DNA from: Silanimonas sp.
GTDB lineage: Bacteria; Pseudomonadota; Gammaproteobacteria; Xanthomonadales; Xanthomonadaceae
DNA length: 64,000 nucleotides
Direction of reading: 5' to 3'
Assembly (NCBI RefSeq): GCF_027530345.1
Contig: NZ_JAPZQK010000018.1
Coordinates: 124,001-188,000, forward strand
How positions within the stretch are numbered: the stretch's first letter is position 1; each line of letters starts with the position of its first letter. Shown here in pieces: positions 45,010 through 54,800 of this stretch. Both the position numbers and the translations under genes were made by a program. Below the pieces are notes generated by a model, which did no database searches, was not told the DNA's origin, and was given only the letters and a program-made list of their open reading frames with translations.

Positions 45010-45504
45010 CTAAGTGGGGGCGGAAATGCCGGTCGCAGCCCTGTCGGAGGCGCCGTCGAGCCGTCGGATCCACTCCCGGCCAGCGTCGCTCCGCGGCTCG
45101 AGCATGGCGCGCCGCCCTTCGGCCTCCAGGGCGAGGCGGACCACCAGGTCTGGCGCGGGCAGCGTGGCCCCGCCGCGCTCCGGCCACTCCACCAGCCACA
45201 ACGCGGCGGCATCCTGCAGTTCGTCCATGCCCAGGAAATCCAGCTCACCCGCATCGCCGAGGCGGTAAAGATCGAGGTGCGCCGCCTCCCCGTCGGGAAG
45301 CGCGTAGCGCTCGATCAGCGTGTAGGTCGGGCTGCGGATCGTGCCCGTCACCCCCAGCGCCCGCAGCAGGGCTCGCGCTAGCGTGGACTTGCCGGCCCCC
45401 AAGTCGCCCTGCAGGTGGACCACGGCCCGTGCGGGCCGGGTTGCGGCGAGGCGGGCGCCCAAGGCCGCCGTGGCCTCGGCGTCGGGAAGAAAGGGCGCAC
45501 TCAT
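45010..45504 (-). CDS. tsaE: tRNA threonylcarbamoyladenosine ATPase TsaE
   Basis: TsaE is the ATPase of the complex that makes t6A37 on tRNAs. This 164-residue protein has the Walker A motif GDLGAGKST at 33-41, PTYTLIERY and a DLYRLG segment that is typical of the family. It overlaps nnr by ATGA. Position in the nnr-tsaE-amiC-mutL cluster supports the call. Confidence 0.95.
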   Translation of the reverse strand: MSAPFLPDAEATAALGARLAATRPARAVVHLQGDLGAGKSTLARALLRALGVTGTIRSPTYTLIERYALPDGEAAHLDLYRLGDAGELDFLGMDELQDAAALWLVEWPERGGATLPAPDLVVRLALEAEGRRAMLEPRSDAGREWIRRLDGASDRAATGISAPT

Positions 45505-46976
45505 GGGTTCAACACCGGACCGAAGGCCCCGATGACGTCGTTGGCGAGCAGGCCACGGCCACGGCCGCGCCCCACGGCATCGGCAGCGGCCGAATGCGCC
45601 AACGCACCGACCCACGCCGCGTCAAAGGGTGACAGGCCCTGCGCCCGCAGGGCCGCGACGAGCCCGGTCAGCGCATCCCCCATGCCGGCCGAGGCCATGC
45701 CGGGATGCCCGGCATCGATCAGGCGCGGGGTTTCGCCGGGCGCCGCCACCACAGTGCCGGCCCCCTTGAGCACCACGGCCGCCCCGAAGCGCGCGACCAG
45801 CGCGTCGAGCGCGGCGAAACGATCCGACTGCACCTCTTCGGTACGGCATCCGAGCAGACGCGCCGCCTCGCCAGGATGGGGCGTCAGCACGGCGCCTGGC
45901 AGCGCGCGCGGCGCCTCGGCCAGCAGGTTCAGGGCATCGGCATCCAGCACGAGCGGGCGGCCCGAAGCCAACGCCGCCTCGAACAGGCCGCGTCCCCACT
46001 CGCCCTGCCCCAGACCCGGGCCCACTGCCACGACGCCGGCGGCGACGAGTCGCGAAGCGAGGGCGTCCTCCGCGGGTACAACACCAGCCATCACTTCCGG
46101 CCGACGGACATTCAGCGCAAACACCGTCTCCGGGCGCGAGAGGGCCTCCACCCAGCCGGCGCCGCCACGGGCGGCGGCCTCCGCGCAGAGCACGAGGGCC
46201 CCGGCCATGCCGTGGTCGCCGCCCAGGCAGAGCACCCGACCGTGATGGCCTTTGTGGCTGTCGAGGCGCCGCACGGGAAGAGCGTCGGCCAAGTCCGACG
46301 CTCGGACCGCCCACGCTGACGGCGCACCCTCCGAGGCCGCGGCGGCCAGCGCATCGACGTCGAGGCCCAGCGGATCGACGTGCACTTCACCCGCAGCCTC
46401 GCGGCCCAGAGCGGTGAAAAGGCCGCGTTTCGCGGCGACGAAGCACAGGGTCATCGCGGCGGGAAGGAACGCGCCAGGGGCGCTACCGCGGTCGGCATCG
46501 ATGCCCGAGGGCACATCCAGCGCCAGCACCGGACGCCGCTGCGCGGCCACCGCCTGCATCAGGGCCGCCACGGGCGCTTCCGGGGCGCGGGAGAGCCCGA
46601 TGCCGAACAAGGCGTCGATCCACGCGTCCGCGTCGGGAACGCCAGACGCCAAGGTACGCACGTCGTGCCCCGCCGCGCGCCACCGGGCCGCGGCGGCCCG
46701 AGCCTCGGGGGTGCGCGGTTCGCCGCTGGCCACCGCATCGACCTGAAGCCCGCTGCGGTGCAGGGCCAAGGCCGCGACATAGCCGTCGCCACCGTTGTTG
46801 CCCGTCCCGCACAGCACGCCGACCCGCCGCACCTGCGGCCAGCGTTCGCGCAGCAGCGCTGCGGCGGCCTCGCCGGCCTGCGTCATCAGCCCGAAGGCAT
46901 CGACGCCGCGCGCGAAGGCCGCGCGCTCAATGGCACGCACGGCATCGGCGCAGTACAGCGGCATGGCATGGGACAT
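45501..46976 (-). CDS. nnr: Bifunctional NAD(P)H-hydrate repair enzyme Nnr
   Basis: Nnr repairs hydrated NAD(P)H. This 491-residue protein joins an epimerase domain (residues 1 to about 215; GTGNNGGDGY and LDVPSGIDAD) to a dehydratase domain (about 225-491; GPGLGQGEWG, LTPHPGEAARLLG and GMGDALTG). The ATG at 46976 is close to a -10 box shared with queG. A palindrome GGCATG-GGA-CATGCC covers the start codon. Confidence 0.95.
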   Translation of the reverse strand: MSHAMPLYCADAVRAIERAAFARGVDAFGLMTQAGEAAAALLRERWPQVRRVGVLCGTGNNGGDGYVAALALHRSGLQVDAVASGEPRTPEARAAAARWRAAGHDVRTLASGVPDADAWIDALFGIGLSRAPEAPVAALMQAVAAQRRPVLALDVPSGIDADRGSAPGAFLPAAMTLCFVAAKRGLFTALGREAAGEVHVDPLGLDVDALAAAASEGAPSAWAVRASDLADALPVRRLDSHKGHHGRVLCLGGDHGMAGALVLCAEAAARGGAGWVEALSRPETVFALNVRRPEVMAGVVPAEDALASRLVAAGVVAVGPGLGQGEWGRGLFEAALASGRPLVLDADALNLLAEAPRALPGAVLTPHPGEAARLLGCRTEEVQSDRFAALDALVARFGAAVVLKGAGTVVAAPGETPRLIDAGHPGMASAGMGDALTGLVAALRAQGLSPFDAAWVGALAHSAAADAVGRGRGRGLLANDVIGAFGPVLNP

Positions 46977-46985
46977 GCCGCGGAT

Positions 46986-46993
46986 TCTATACT
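46986..46993. promoter_or_regulatory. Overlapping divergent -10 boxes, nnr and queG
   Basis: The gap between the two start codons is only 24 bases. TATACT on the plus strand (46988-46993) would start queG transcripts at or next to its ATG at 47001. TATAGA on the minus strand (46991 to 46986) would start nnr transcripts about 2-3 bases before its ATG. Both would be nearly leaderless. Confidence 0.45.
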
Positions 46994-47000
46994 TCGCACC

Positions 47001-48062
47001 ATGCACGACTGGGCCGCGCTCGCCGCCGACATCAAGCGCTGGGCCGAAGCGCTCGGCTTCCAGCAGGCCGGAATCAGCGCCGGCACGCTGGCGAGTGACG
47101 AAGCGCACCTCGCGCGCTGGCTCGCCGAAGGCCACCACGGTTCGATGGACTGGATGGCCACGCATGGCACGAAGCGCAGCCGCCCCGACGAGCTGGTGCC
47201 GGGCACGGTGCGCGTCATCAGCGTTCGCATGGATTACGGCGTCGACGACGACGCGGCCTGCTGGGACACGCTGGCCGATGGCACCCGCGCTTATGTCGCG
47301 CGCTACGCCCTGGGCCGCGATTACCACAAGGTGCTGCGCGCGCGGCTGCAGAAGCTCGCGGACCGCATCGCCGAGGTGGTCGGCCCGTTCGGCTACCGCG
47401 CCTTCGTCGATTCCGCCCCCGTGCTGGAACGCGCACTGGCCCGCGACGCCGGCCTCGGCTGGATCGGCAAGAACACCTGCGTGATCAATACCAAGGCCGG
47501 CAGTTGGTTCTTCCTCGGCGAGCTCTACACCGACCTTCCGCTACCCGTCGACGAGCCCGCCACCGAGCACTGCGGCACCTGCACGCGCTGCATCGACATC
47601 TGCCCCACGCAGGCCATCGTCGCGCCGAACGTGCTCGACGCGCGGCGCTGCATCAGCTACCTGACGATCGAGAACGCCGGGACGATCCCGCTCGAGTTCC
47701 GCCGCCCCATGGGCAACCGCATCTTCGGCTGCGACGACTGCCAGCTGGTCTGCCCGTGGAACAAGTTCGCCCAGCGCCATGCCCTGCCCGACTTCGAGCC
47801 GCGCCATGGGCTGGACATCGCTTCGCTGGTGGAATTGTTCGCGTGGGACGAGGACGCGTTCCTCAAGCGCACCGAAGGCTCTGCGATCCGCCGCACCGGG
47901 CACCAGGGCTGGTTGCGGAACATCGCCGTCGCGCTGGGCAACGCCCCGCATTCGGACGCCGTGATCGAGGCGCTGCGCTCACGCGCGTCGCACCCCTCCG
48001 AGGTCGTGCGCGAGCACGTCGAGTGGGCGCTCTCGGAACAGGCTGCGAAAGCGCCAACCTAA
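47001..48062 (+). CDS. queG: Epoxyqueuosine reductase QueG
   Basis: QueG performs the last step of queuosine synthesis on tRNA with cobalamin and two [4Fe-4S] clusters. This 353-residue protein has cluster cysteines 191/194/197/201 ([11 protein letters not shown]) and 244/247/251 (CDDCQLVC), with Cys217 between. The C-terminal HEAT-like helices end [12 protein letters not shown]. The proposed general acid Asp in [10 protein letters not shown] is present. It converges on pgi with the two stop codons overlapping. Confidence 0.95.
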   Translation: MHDWAALAADIKRWAEALGFQQAGISAGTLASDEAHLARWLAEGHHGSMDWMATHGTKRSRPDELVPGTVRVISVRMDYGVDDDAACWDTLADGTRAYVARYALGRDYHKVLRARLQKLADRIAEVVGPFGYRAFVDSAPVLERALARDAGLGWIGKNTCVINTKAGSWFFLGELYTDLPLPVDEPATEHCGTCTRCIDICPTQAIVAPNVLDARRCISYLTIENAGTIPLEFRRPMGNRIFGCDDCQLVCPWNKFAQRHALPDFEPRHGLDIASLVELFAWDEDAFLKRTEGSAIRRTGHQGWLRNIAVALGNAPHSDAVIEALRSRASHPSEVVREHVEWALSEQAAKAPT

Positions 48063-49573
48063 CCGCGAGCGAGGATCTCCGCAGCCAAGGCAGCGCTGAT
48101 CGGGTCCTGCGCGTGCGCCTGGCCTTCCAGCACCGGCAGCAGGCCGCCGGCCAGCGTCTTGCCGAGCTCGACGCCGAACTGGTCGAAGGCGTTGATGCCC
48201 CAGAGCACCGACTGCGCATAGACGCTGTGCTCGTAGAGCGCGATCAGCGCACCGAAGCTGCGCGGTGTCAGGCGGTCGAGCAGGATCAGGGTGCTCGGTC
48301 GATTGCCCGGGAAGTGCCGCTGCGGACGATCGCCCTCGTCACCGTTCGCCAGTGCTTCGACCTGCGCCAGCAAATGCGAGAGCAGCACGCGATGCTGCGC
48401 AGCATGCGCGTGGTCCGGCTGGACGACGCCAATGAAGTCCGCCGGCACCACCTGCGTGCCCTGATGCAGAGCCTGGAAGAAGCTGTGCTGGCTGTCGGTA
48501 CCCGCCCCGCCCCACAGCACCGGCACGGTGTCGTGCTCGATGGCCGCGCCGTCGTGGTCGACGCGCTTGCCCAGCGATTCCATGACCAGCTGCTGCAGGT
48601 AGGCCGGCAGCAAGCGCAGGCGCTCGTCATAGGGCAGCACCGCCTGGGCGGCATGGCCCTCGGCGTTGCGATTCCACACCGCGAACAGCGCATGCCACAA
48701 CGGCAGGTTCGATTCCGCCGGCGCCTCGAGGAAATGCCGGTCCATCGCCTCGGCGCCGGCGAGCATCTGGGCGAAACCGTCCTCGCCGAGCGCCAGCAGC
48801 ACCGAGAAACCGACCGCCGACCACAGCGAGTAGCGGCCGCCGACCCAATCCCACATCGGCAGCACGCGCGAAGGATCGATGCCGAAAGCCTCGGCCTTGG
48901 GCACGTTCGCACTCACCGCGTACAGGCGCTCACCGCCGCCGAGCCAGTCGCGGATGAGTTGGCCGTTGAGCAGGGTTTCCTGCGTGCCGAAGCTCTTCGA
49001 AACGAGGATCGCGGCAGTCTTCGCCGGATCGAGGCCCGCCAGCAGGCGCGTCGCCGCATGGGCATCGACGTTGCTGAGGAAATGGATGGTGAAGCGGCCG
49101 TCGCCGAAGTCCTTCAGCGCGTCTAGCGCCAAGCGCGGACCGAGGTCGGAGCCGCCGATGCCGACGTTGATGATGTCGGTCACGCCGCTGGCGCGAAGGG
49201 CTTGTGCCATGTCGGCCATGCGCTGGCGGGCGGCGTGGGCTTCGAGGGCTGCGCCGGAGGCCACCGGGGCCTCGAACGCGGTGCGCAGCGCGCTGTGCAA
49301 GGCGGGACGGCCTTCGGAGCGATTCACCGAGGCACCGTGCAGGAGTTCACGGATCGCCGCGCCCATGCCGCTGGCCTGCGCCACCGCCAGCAGGGCGTCG
49401 AGGGCTTCGGCATCGACATGCTGGCGCGCGAAGTTCGCGTACAGGCCGTCGACCTTCAAGGCCATGCACGCCGCACGATCCGGCTCGCGCGCGATGAGCT
49501 GCTTCAACGAATGGCCCGCGAGGCGAGCGCCGTGGGACTTCAGGTGTGCCAGACGCGCCGCGATCGAGTGCAT
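48059..49573 (-). CDS. pgi: Glucose-6-phosphate isomerase
   Basis: Pgi interconverts glucose 6-phosphate and fructose 6-phosphate. This 504-residue protein has the signatures [39 protein letters not shown] (active-site region), [13 protein letters not shown] and [27 protein letters not shown]. It ends the pcnB-to-pgi run. A 14-base gap separates it from panD. Confidence 0.97.
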   Translation of the reverse strand: MHSIAARLAHLKSHGARLAGHSLKQLIAREPDRAACMALKVDGLYANFARQHVDAEALDALLAVAQASGMGAAIRELLHGASVNRSEGRPALHSALRTAFEAPVASGAALEAHAARQRMADMAQALRASGVTDIINVGIGGSDLGPRLALDALKDFGDGRFTIHFLSNVDAHAATRLLAGLDPAKTAAILVSKSFGTQETLLNGQLIRDWLGGGERLYAVSANVPKAEAFGIDPSRVLPMWDWVGGRYSLWSAVGFSVLLALGEDGFAQMLAGAEAMDRHFLEAPAESNLPLWHALFAVWNRNAEGHAAQAVLPYDERLRLLPAYLQQLVMESLGKRVDHDGAAIEHDTVPVLWGGAGTDSQHSFFQALHQGTQVVPADFIGVVQPDHAHAAQHRVLLSHLLAQVEALANGDEGDRPQRHFPGNRPSTLILLDRLTPRSFGALIALYEHSVYAQSVLWGINAFDQFGVELGKTLAGGLLPVLEGQAHAQDPISAALAAEILARG

Positions 49574-49587
49574 TCGTTGTCCTGGGG

Positions 49588-49968
49588 TCAGGCGGCCTGC
49601 GCCGGGATGCTGTGGTTGGTATGGGTGAGGCGGTTCTGGCGGTCGACGTAGACCAGCGTCGGCTTGAACTTCGCCGCTTCCGCCTCGTCGAGCTGGCCGT
49701 AGGCGCAGATGATCACCAGATCGCCCGGGCCGGCGAGGTGCGCCGCGGCGCCGTTCACCGAGATCACGCCGCTGCCCTCTTCGCCACGGATGGCGTAGGT
49801 GACGAAGCGCGCGCCGTTGTTGATGTTGAAGATGTGCACCTGCTCGTACTCGCGGATGCCCGACACGTCGAGCAGGCGGCCGTCGATGGCGCACGAGCCC
49901 TCATAGTGAAGCTCGGCGTGGGTGACGGAGGCGCGGTGGATCTTGGCTTTCAGCAGGGTGAGCTGCAT
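49588..49968 (-). CDS. panD: Aspartate 1-decarboxylase
   Basis: PanD decarboxylates aspartate to beta-alanine for pantothenate. It is made as a proenzyme of 126 residues that cleaves itself between Gly24 and Ser25 (HYEGSCAID), creating a pyruvoyl cofactor. Tyr and other active-site elements (GARFVTYAI and [15 protein letters not shown]) are intact. It lies 97 bases after panC in the same direction. Confidence 0.97.
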   Translation of the reverse strand: MQLTLLKAKIHRASVTHAELHYEGSCAIDGRLLDVSGIREYEQVHIFNINNGARFVTYAIRGEEGSGVISVNGAAAHLAGPGDLVIICAYGQLDEAEAAKFKPTLVYVDRQNRLTHTNHSIPAQAA

Positions 49969-50065
49969 GGGGGCGGTCCGGAGGCGTGAAGGCGCGGAGT
50001 GTAGGGGCGAGGGGTGGAGCCCGCAATCGAACCCACCCTTGCGCACAGCGTCGCCGAAGCGGCGT

Positions 50066-50932
50066 TCAGCGGGCGTCGACGCCGTCGAAGTCGAGGTTGT
50101 CGATCAGGCGCGTGCGGCCAAGGCGCGCAGCGACCAGCCCCAGAAGGCCCGGCTCGCTGCCGCCATCAGGAATGGAAAGGTCGGCGCGGCGGATCGCCAC
50201 GTAGTCGACGTCGAAGCCCGCCGCCGTCAGGCGCTCGACGGCTTCCTGCTCCAGGCCCGCCGGTGGCAGGCCCAGCGCGGTCTGATCACGCAGCGTGCGC
50301 AAGTTGCGGATGATCTCGACCGCCACGCGGCGCTCGTCCGGCGACAGGTACTGGTTGCGCGAACTCATGGCGAGGCCGTCCGGCTCGCGCACGGTCGGGC
50401 CGGGCACGATGTCGATGGCGAAGGCGAAGGCGAGGTCCTTCGTCATGTGCCGGATCACCTGCAGTTGCTGGTAGTCCTTGCGGCCGAAGATGGCGACGTC
50501 CGGGTGCACCATGTTGAACAGGCGAGCCACGACGGTCGCGACACCGTCGAAGTGGCCCGGACGGTGGGCGCCTTCCAGCACATCAGCCACGCCGGGGACG
50601 CGGATGCGCACCGCGGCCTCGGCCCCCAGCGGATACATGGTTTCCACCGACGGCAGGAACAGCAGGTCGCAGCCGGCCTGCGCGAGCCCCTCGGCGTCGG
50701 CCTCGGGCGTGCGCGGATAGCGCGAGAAGTCCTCGCTCGGCCCGAACTGCGTCGGATTCACGAACACGCTGGCCACGACCTTGTCGGCGTTCTGCTTGGC
50801 CAATTCGATGAGCGAATGGTGCCCGGCGTGCAAGTTGCCCATGGTGGGCACCAGCGCGATGCGATGCCCCTGGTCGCGCCAGCCAGCGAGGTGGGCGCGC
50901 AGTTCGGCGACGGTGCGGACGGTGCGGATCAT
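50066..50932 (-). CDS. panC: Pantothenate synthetase
   Basis: PanC joins pantoate and beta-alanine with ATP. This 288-residue enzyme has the [13 protein letters not shown] nucleotide-binding motif, the [19 protein letters not shown] segment, FGRKDYQQL and the KMSKS-like AMSSRNQYL. It overlaps panB by ATGA and is followed by panD. Confidence 0.97.
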   Translation of the reverse strand: MIRTVRTVAELRAHLAGWRDQGHRIALVPTMGNLHAGHHSLIELAKQNADKVVASVFVNPTQFGPSEDFSRYPRTPEADAEGLAQAGCDLLFLPSVETMYPLGAEAAVRIRVPGVADVLEGAHRPGHFDGVATVVARLFNMVHPDVAIFGRKDYQQLQVIRHMTKDLAFAFAIDIVPGPTVREPDGLAMSSRNQYLSPDERRVAVEIIRNLRTLRDQTALGLPPAGLEQEAVERLTAAGFDVDYVAIRRADLSIPDGGSEPGLLGLVAARLGRTRLIDNLDFDGVDAR

Positions 50933-51753
50933 GCGTAGGCGTGCTCGGGCGCGGGGAAAGTGCGCGAACGCACGGCCTCGGCATAGGCGCGGACGGCGCC
51001 CTGCACCGAGCCGCCGTCGGCGAGGAAATTCTTCACGAAGCGCGGTCGGTGGCCGCCACTGACGCCCAGCAGGTCGTGCAGCACGAGGATCTGGCCGTCG
51101 CAACCCGCGCCTGCGCCGATGCCGATGGTGGGAATCGACAGCTCACGGGTGATGCTCTCGGCCAAAGCGGAGGGCACGCACTCGAGCACCAGCGCCGTGG
51201 CGCCTGCGGCTTCCACCGCCCGCGCATCGCGCTTGAGCTGTTCGGCGGCCGCGGCCTCGCGGCCCTGCACCTTGTAGCCACCGAGGCGCAGCACCGATTG
51301 CGGCGTCAGGCCGAGATGGGCACAGACCGGGATCTCGCGCTCGACGAGGAAGCGGATGGCGTCGAGCTTCACGCCCGCGCCCTCGATCTTCACCATCCCG
51401 GCGTTGCCCTCCTTGAGCATCCGCACGCCAGCGTCGAACGCCCTCTCGGGTGTTGCATCGGCGCCGAAGGGCATGTCGGCAACGAGCAGCGCGCCGCGCA
51501 AGCCACGCGCCACGGCACGGCAGTGGTAGACGATCTGGTCGACGGTGACCGGCAGCGTGCTGGCCTCGCCCTGCACCACCATGCCGAGCGAATCGCCCAC
51601 GAGCACGAAATCCACGCCCTCGGCGTCCAGCACCGCAGCAAAGCCGGCGTCATAGGCGGTCATCGCCACGATCGGCGTGCCGGCGGACTTCAACCGGCGC
51701 AGCTCGGGGACGGTGACGGGCGGGCGCGGCGGGGGCGCGTCGGAGGCGTACAT
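50929..51753 (-). CDS. panB: 3-methyl-2-oxobutanoate hydroxymethyltransferase
   Basis: PanB makes ketopantoate from ketoisovalerate and methylene-tetrahydrofolate. This 274-residue protein contains [30 protein letters not shown] and [17 protein letters not shown], all active-site segments. It is one gene away from folK, linking folate and pantothenate in the same operon. The ATG at 51753 is 31 bases after the folK stop. Confidence 0.97.
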   Translation of the reverse strand: MYASDAPPPRPPVTVPELRRLKSAGTPIVAMTAYDAGFAAVLDAEGVDFVLVGDSLGMVVQGEASTLPVTVDQIVYHCRAVARGLRGALLVADMPFGADATPERAFDAGVRMLKEGNAGMVKIEGAGVKLDAIRFLVEREIPVCAHLGLTPQSVLRLGGYKVQGREAAAAEQLKRDARAVEAAGATALVLECVPSALAESITRELSIPTIGIGAGAGCDGQILVLHDLLGVSGGHRPRFVKNFLADGGSVQGAVRAYAEAVRSRTFPAPEHAYA

Positions 51754-51784
51754 GCGGGGGCGGAAGCCGGTCGCGATTGGGCGC

Positions 51785-52276
51785 CTAAGGTATCGCCTCG
51801 ATACCCGAGCGATCCAGCGCAAGGGCCAGATCCGTGATGCGTCCGACGCCGGGCACGTCGAGTTCGGCGGCGATCTCGGCCCAGGGCACCAGCACGAAGG
51901 CCCGCTCGGCGAAGCGCGGATGCGGCAACTGCAGCGCCGGCGTGTCGAGGTGGACCCCCTCCATCGCCAGCAGGTCGAGGTCCAGGGTGCGTGGCCCCCA
52001 GCGCTGCTCGCGGGCCCGGTCGCGACCATGGGCACGCTCGGTGGTCTGGAGTGCGGCCAGCACATCGAGGGGCGGCAGCGTCGTGGCGAGTTCCGCCACG
52101 GCATTGATGAAGTCGGCCTGCTCGGTCACGCCCCAGGCCGGCGTGCGGTAGCGGCGCGAGACGCGGACGACATCGACGCCATTGGCCGCCCCCAGCATCG
52201 CCAGGGCGGAGGTGAAGCACGCGGACACGTCGCCGACATTGCCGCCCAGCCCCACCCAAGCCCGCCGCACAGTCAT
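51785..52276 (-). CDS. folK: 2-amino-4-hydroxy-6-hydroxymethyldihydropteridine pyrophosphokinase
   Basis: FolK pyrophosphorylates the pterin precursor of folate. This 163-residue protein has the motifs VGLGGNVGD, the pterin-binding [14 protein letters not shown] and the signature [12 protein letters not shown] with metal-binding Asp residues, then [13 protein letters not shown]. It overlaps pcnB by ATGA. Confidence 0.96.
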   Translation of the reverse strand: MTVRRAWVGLGGNVGDVSACFTSALAMLGAANGVDVVRVSRRYRTPAWGVTEQADFINAVAELATTLPPLDVLAALQTTERAHGRDRAREQRWGPRTLDLDLLAMEGVHLDTPALQLPHPRFAERAFVLVPWAEIAAELDVPGVGRITDLALALDRSGIEAIP

Positions 52277-53640
52277 GCCGGAGCGCCAGCTCCCGGGCCG
52301 CCACGACGAGGACGGCGGCGGCGGCGACGGCGCGGACCGGCTTCACCCGTCGCGCCTTCGGCCAGCGCATCGCCCTCGCCCGCCTCGTCGAGACCCAGGC
52401 CTCCCTGGTCCAGCGATTCGGACAGCGCGGCCGGGGCCTGCAACTGCGCATCGCGCCAGAACAGCAGGTCGGCGGCGAGTTCCGGCGCCACCTTGGCGCG
52501 GAGCTCGAGGAAATCGAACGCAGCGCGGAAGCGCGGATGGGCCAGCGTGCGGAACACGCGCTTCTTCTGCCGCAGCGCGAAGCGCGGCTGCAGCATCCAG
52601 ATCTCCTGCATCGGCAGCGAGAACCGCCGGGGCAGCACGATGCGATGCGCCTGATGGAGCGTCACGCGGTCGGCCGCACGCTGCTGGGCCACCGCCGGCT
52701 CGAGGCCCTGCGCCTGCAGGCGCGCCAGCTCGCGGCAGTAGGCCGGCCACAGCAGCACGGCATAGAGGAAGGCGGGCGTGACCGGCTTGTCCTCGGCGAT
52801 CCGCTTGTCGGTATTGCGCAAGCCATCGAGCACCATCGAGCGCAGCAGGCCGCTACGGTTGGTGCGCAGTGCCTCCGCCGTTTCCGGCAACACGGCCGGC
52901 AACAGCTGGTGGGCCTCCAGGCCAAGGAAACTCGCCTCGCCATGCCCGGCAAGGAACAGCTTCAGGGATTCGTCGAACAAGCGCGCAGGCGCCGCACCGG
53001 CGAGCAGGGGCGCCAGCGCGGGCATCGGCGCCGCGGCGCTCTCGTCGATGGTGAATTCGAGCTTCGCGGCGAGGCGGACCGCTCGCAGCATCCGGACCGG
53101 GTCTTCGCGGTAGCGCTTCTCGGGGTCGCCGATCAACTTGAGCTTGCGCGCGAGGACGTCCTCGTAGCCACCGACGTAGTCGCGCACCGAGAAATCCTCG
53201 ATGGCGTAATAGAGCGCGTTCGCCGTGAAGTCGCGCCGCACCGCGTCGTCTTCGATGCTGCCGTAGACGTTGTCGCGCAGCACGCGGCCATCGTCCTGCG
53301 TTTCCCGGTCGCCACTGCCATCGTCGTCGTTGGCGCGGAACGTCGCGACCTCGATGATCTCGCGGCCATAGACCACATGCGCCAGGCGGAACCGGCGGCC
53401 GATCAAGCGGCAGTTGCGGAACACCTCGCGCACCTGTTCCGGCGTGGCGTCGGTGGCGATGTCGAAATCCTTCGGCTGGCGGCCGGCCAGCAGGTCGCGG
53501 ACCGCACCACCCACCAGATAGCCCTTGAAACCGGCGTCGCGGAGCCCGTAAAGCACCTTCAGGGCGGCAGAGCTGATGTTCCTGCGCGAGATCGGATGGG
53601 CCTCGCGGGGAATCACCAGGGGCGCGACGGTTTCGGACAT
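52273..53640 (-). CDS. pcnB: Poly(A) polymerase I
   Basis: PcnB adds poly(A) tails to RNA 3' ends and so promotes decay. This 455-residue class II nucleotidyltransferase has GYLVGGAVRDLL and the DxD pair KDFDIATDA near 58-64, RRDFTANALYY and the arm FLLxxxHGEASFLGLEAHQLLP. CCA-adding enzymes share the fold, but the length, the extra C-terminal region and the Arg-Gly-rich tail (after about 430) favour PcnB. It is divergent from tRNA-Glu. Confidence 0.93.
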   Translation of the reverse strand: MSETVAPLVIPREAHPISRRNISSAALKVLYGLRDAGFKGYLVGGAVRDLLAGRQPKDFDIATDATPEQVREVFRNCRLIGRRFRLAHVVYGREIIEVATFRANDDDGSGDRETQDDGRVLRDNVYGSIEDDAVRRDFTANALYYAIEDFSVRDYVGGYEDVLARKLKLIGDPEKRYREDPVRMLRAVRLAAKLEFTIDESAAAPMPALAPLLAGAAPARLFDESLKLFLAGHGEASFLGLEAHQLLPAVLPETAEALRTNRSGLLRSMVLDGLRNTDKRIAEDKPVTPAFLYAVLLWPAYCRELARLQAQGLEPAVAQQRAADRVTLHQAHRIVLPRRFSLPMQEIWMLQPRFALRQKKRVFRTLAHPRFRAAFDFLELRAKVAPELAADLLFWRDAQLQAPAALSESLDQGGLGLDEAGEGDALAEGATGEAGPRRRRRRRPRRGGPGAGAPA

Positions 53641-53697
53641 GGGGTGGTGGGTATCCAGGATGGCGCCGAAGAGGCTAGAGAATGTGGAACGATTCCG

Positions 53698-53728
53698 TTA
53701 TCCTACCGGACTCGCAGGAAGCGACCAA
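53698..53728. promoter_or_regulatory. Divergent promoter region, pcnB and tRNA-Glu
   Basis: TTATCCTA (53698-53705) reads TATCCT toward the tRNA and TAGGAT toward pcnB. On the minus strand TTGGTC (53728 to 53723) lies 17 bases from TAGGAT, a reasonable weak promoter. The tRNA transcript would start about 23 bases before the mature tRNA. Confidence 0.4.
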
Positions 53729-53733
53729 CCAAT

Positions 53734-53809
53734 GCTCCCTTCGTCTAGAGGCCTAGGACGTGGCCCTCTCAAGGCTAAAACACGGGTTCGAATCCCGTAG
53801 GGAGCGCCA
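53734..53809 (+). tRNA. tRNA-Glu (anticodon CTC)
   Basis: The 76-base sequence folds as a tRNA: acceptor GCTCCCT with AGGGAGC, the D arm TCTAGAGGCCTAGGA typical of tRNA-Glu, anticodon loop CTCTCAA with CTC anticodon, T arm ACGGG-TTCGAAT-CCCGT, discriminator G and an encoded CCA. It reads GAG. A terminator follows at once. Confidence 0.97.
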
Positions 53810-53815
53810 ATTCCA

Positions 53816-53846
53816 CGAGGCCCGGCAATGCCGGGCCTCGTCTTTT
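53816..53846 (+). terminator. Rho-independent terminator after tRNA-Glu
   Basis: An 11-base perfect stem (53816-53826 with 53830-53840), AAT loop and TCTTTT tail lie 6 bases after the tRNA. It makes the tRNA a single-gene transcript. Confidence 0.9.
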
Positions 53847-53911
53847 CCGGGCCCACGCCATCGGCCACGCCGCGGCGCTACCCTAACCGCCTACCTCACG
53901 TCGCCAACGCC

Positions 53912-54235
53912 ATGCCCTTCGTCGTTACCGAGAACTGCATCAAGTGCAAGTACACCGACTGTGTCGAGGTCTGCCCGGTCGATTGCTTCCATGAAGGCCC
54001 GAACTTCCTCGTCATCGATCCGGACGAGTGCATCGACTGCACGCTCTGCGAGCCGGAGTGCCCGGCCAAGGCGATCTTTCCGGAAGACGACGTGCCGGCT
54101 GGCCAGGAAGGGCTGATTGCCCTGAACAAGGAGCTGGCCGCGCAGTGGCCGGTGATCACCACGCGGAAGGAACCGCTGCCCGACGCCGCCGAATGGGACG
54201 GCAAGTCGGACAAGCTCCCGCTGCTGCAGCGCTGA
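53912..54235 (+). CDS. fdxA: 7Fe ferredoxin FdxA
   Basis: This 107-residue ferredoxin carries one [3Fe-4S] and one [4Fe-4S] cluster, as in Azotobacter FdI. Cys9, 17 and 50 would hold the 3Fe cluster and Cys21, 40, 43 and 46 the 4Fe cluster. The start [17 protein letters not shown] and the long C-terminal tail are typical. Its electron partners cannot be told from the context; it is a single-gene unit between the tRNA terminator and convergent bamC. Confidence 0.95.
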   Translation: MPFVVTENCIKCKYTDCVEVCPVDCFHEGPNFLVIDPDECIDCTLCEPECPAKAIFPEDDVPAGQEGLIALNKELAAQWPVITTRKEPLPDAAEWDGKSDKLPLLQR

Positions 54236-54274
54236 GCGGCGCGCGCCCTTGGGCGCGACGCCCCTCGATGCGCG

Positions 54275-54784
54275 TTACTGCAGGCGCGACTGCAGCAGGC
54301 CGAGCAATTCGCCGGCCGCGCCGCCACTGATCGCCGCGCCCTCCGGGCTGATGGCATCGACGCGCACCGACTCGCCGCGCGCGGCCAGCCGCACGAGGAA
54401 GCTCTCGCCGCGGAAACTGACTTCGTAGCTGCTCAGCGCGGCGACGGGCGTCGCCGTGGCGCCATCGACGCGGCCGAGCGCCAGCCCAACGCGGCGGAAC
54501 GCGTTCTCGGCCGTATCGCTGATCTCGAAACTGGTGGCCACGCCAAGGGCGGCGGGCGGCGCCTCGCCGGGCGACGCCGCGCCGGCGGCGGCCGGCGGGA
54601 TCTGCAGCGCCGCACTCGACGACGGCAGGACGAGATCCGGCGGCACTTCGAGCGGACGGCTCTCGCGGCTCTCGAGGTACGGGGCGTCCTTGCCGCGGAA
54701 GAGCGAGCATCCGGACAGGGCGACGACCGCCGAGGTGGCGAGGAGGCCGAGGATCAGGGGGCGCTTCAGGGTGGACAGGTGCAT
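54275..54784 (-). CDS. bamC: BamC-like outer-membrane assembly lipoprotein, short form
   Basis: This 169-residue lipoprotein has a lipobox (LSGC, Cys near 26), an unstructured linker with SRPLEVPPDLVLP (the segment that in E. coli BamC packs on BamD) and a single helix-grip-like domain from about 84 to the end. E. coli BamC is about twice as long, with two such domains. The identification rests on the conserved linker and on the place directly after dapA (dapA-nlpB order in E. coli). Of two start codons six bases apart I prefer 54784, with GGAG at the right distance. Confidence 0.8.
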   Translation of the reverse strand: MHLSTLKRPLILGLLATSAVVALSGCSLFRGKDAPYLESRESRPLEVPPDLVLPSSSAALQIPPAAAGAASPGEAPPAALGVATSFEISDTAENAFRRVGLALGRVDGATATPVAALSSYEVSFRGESFLVRLAARGESVRVDAISPEGAAISGGAAGELLGLLQSRLQ

Positions 54785-54800
54785 GGACATCTCCAGGGAA

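Noticed and set aside
49969-50065. Possible RNA gene between panC and panD
   Set aside because: The stretch has a GAACCC phrase but no cloverleaf or other fold that I could support.
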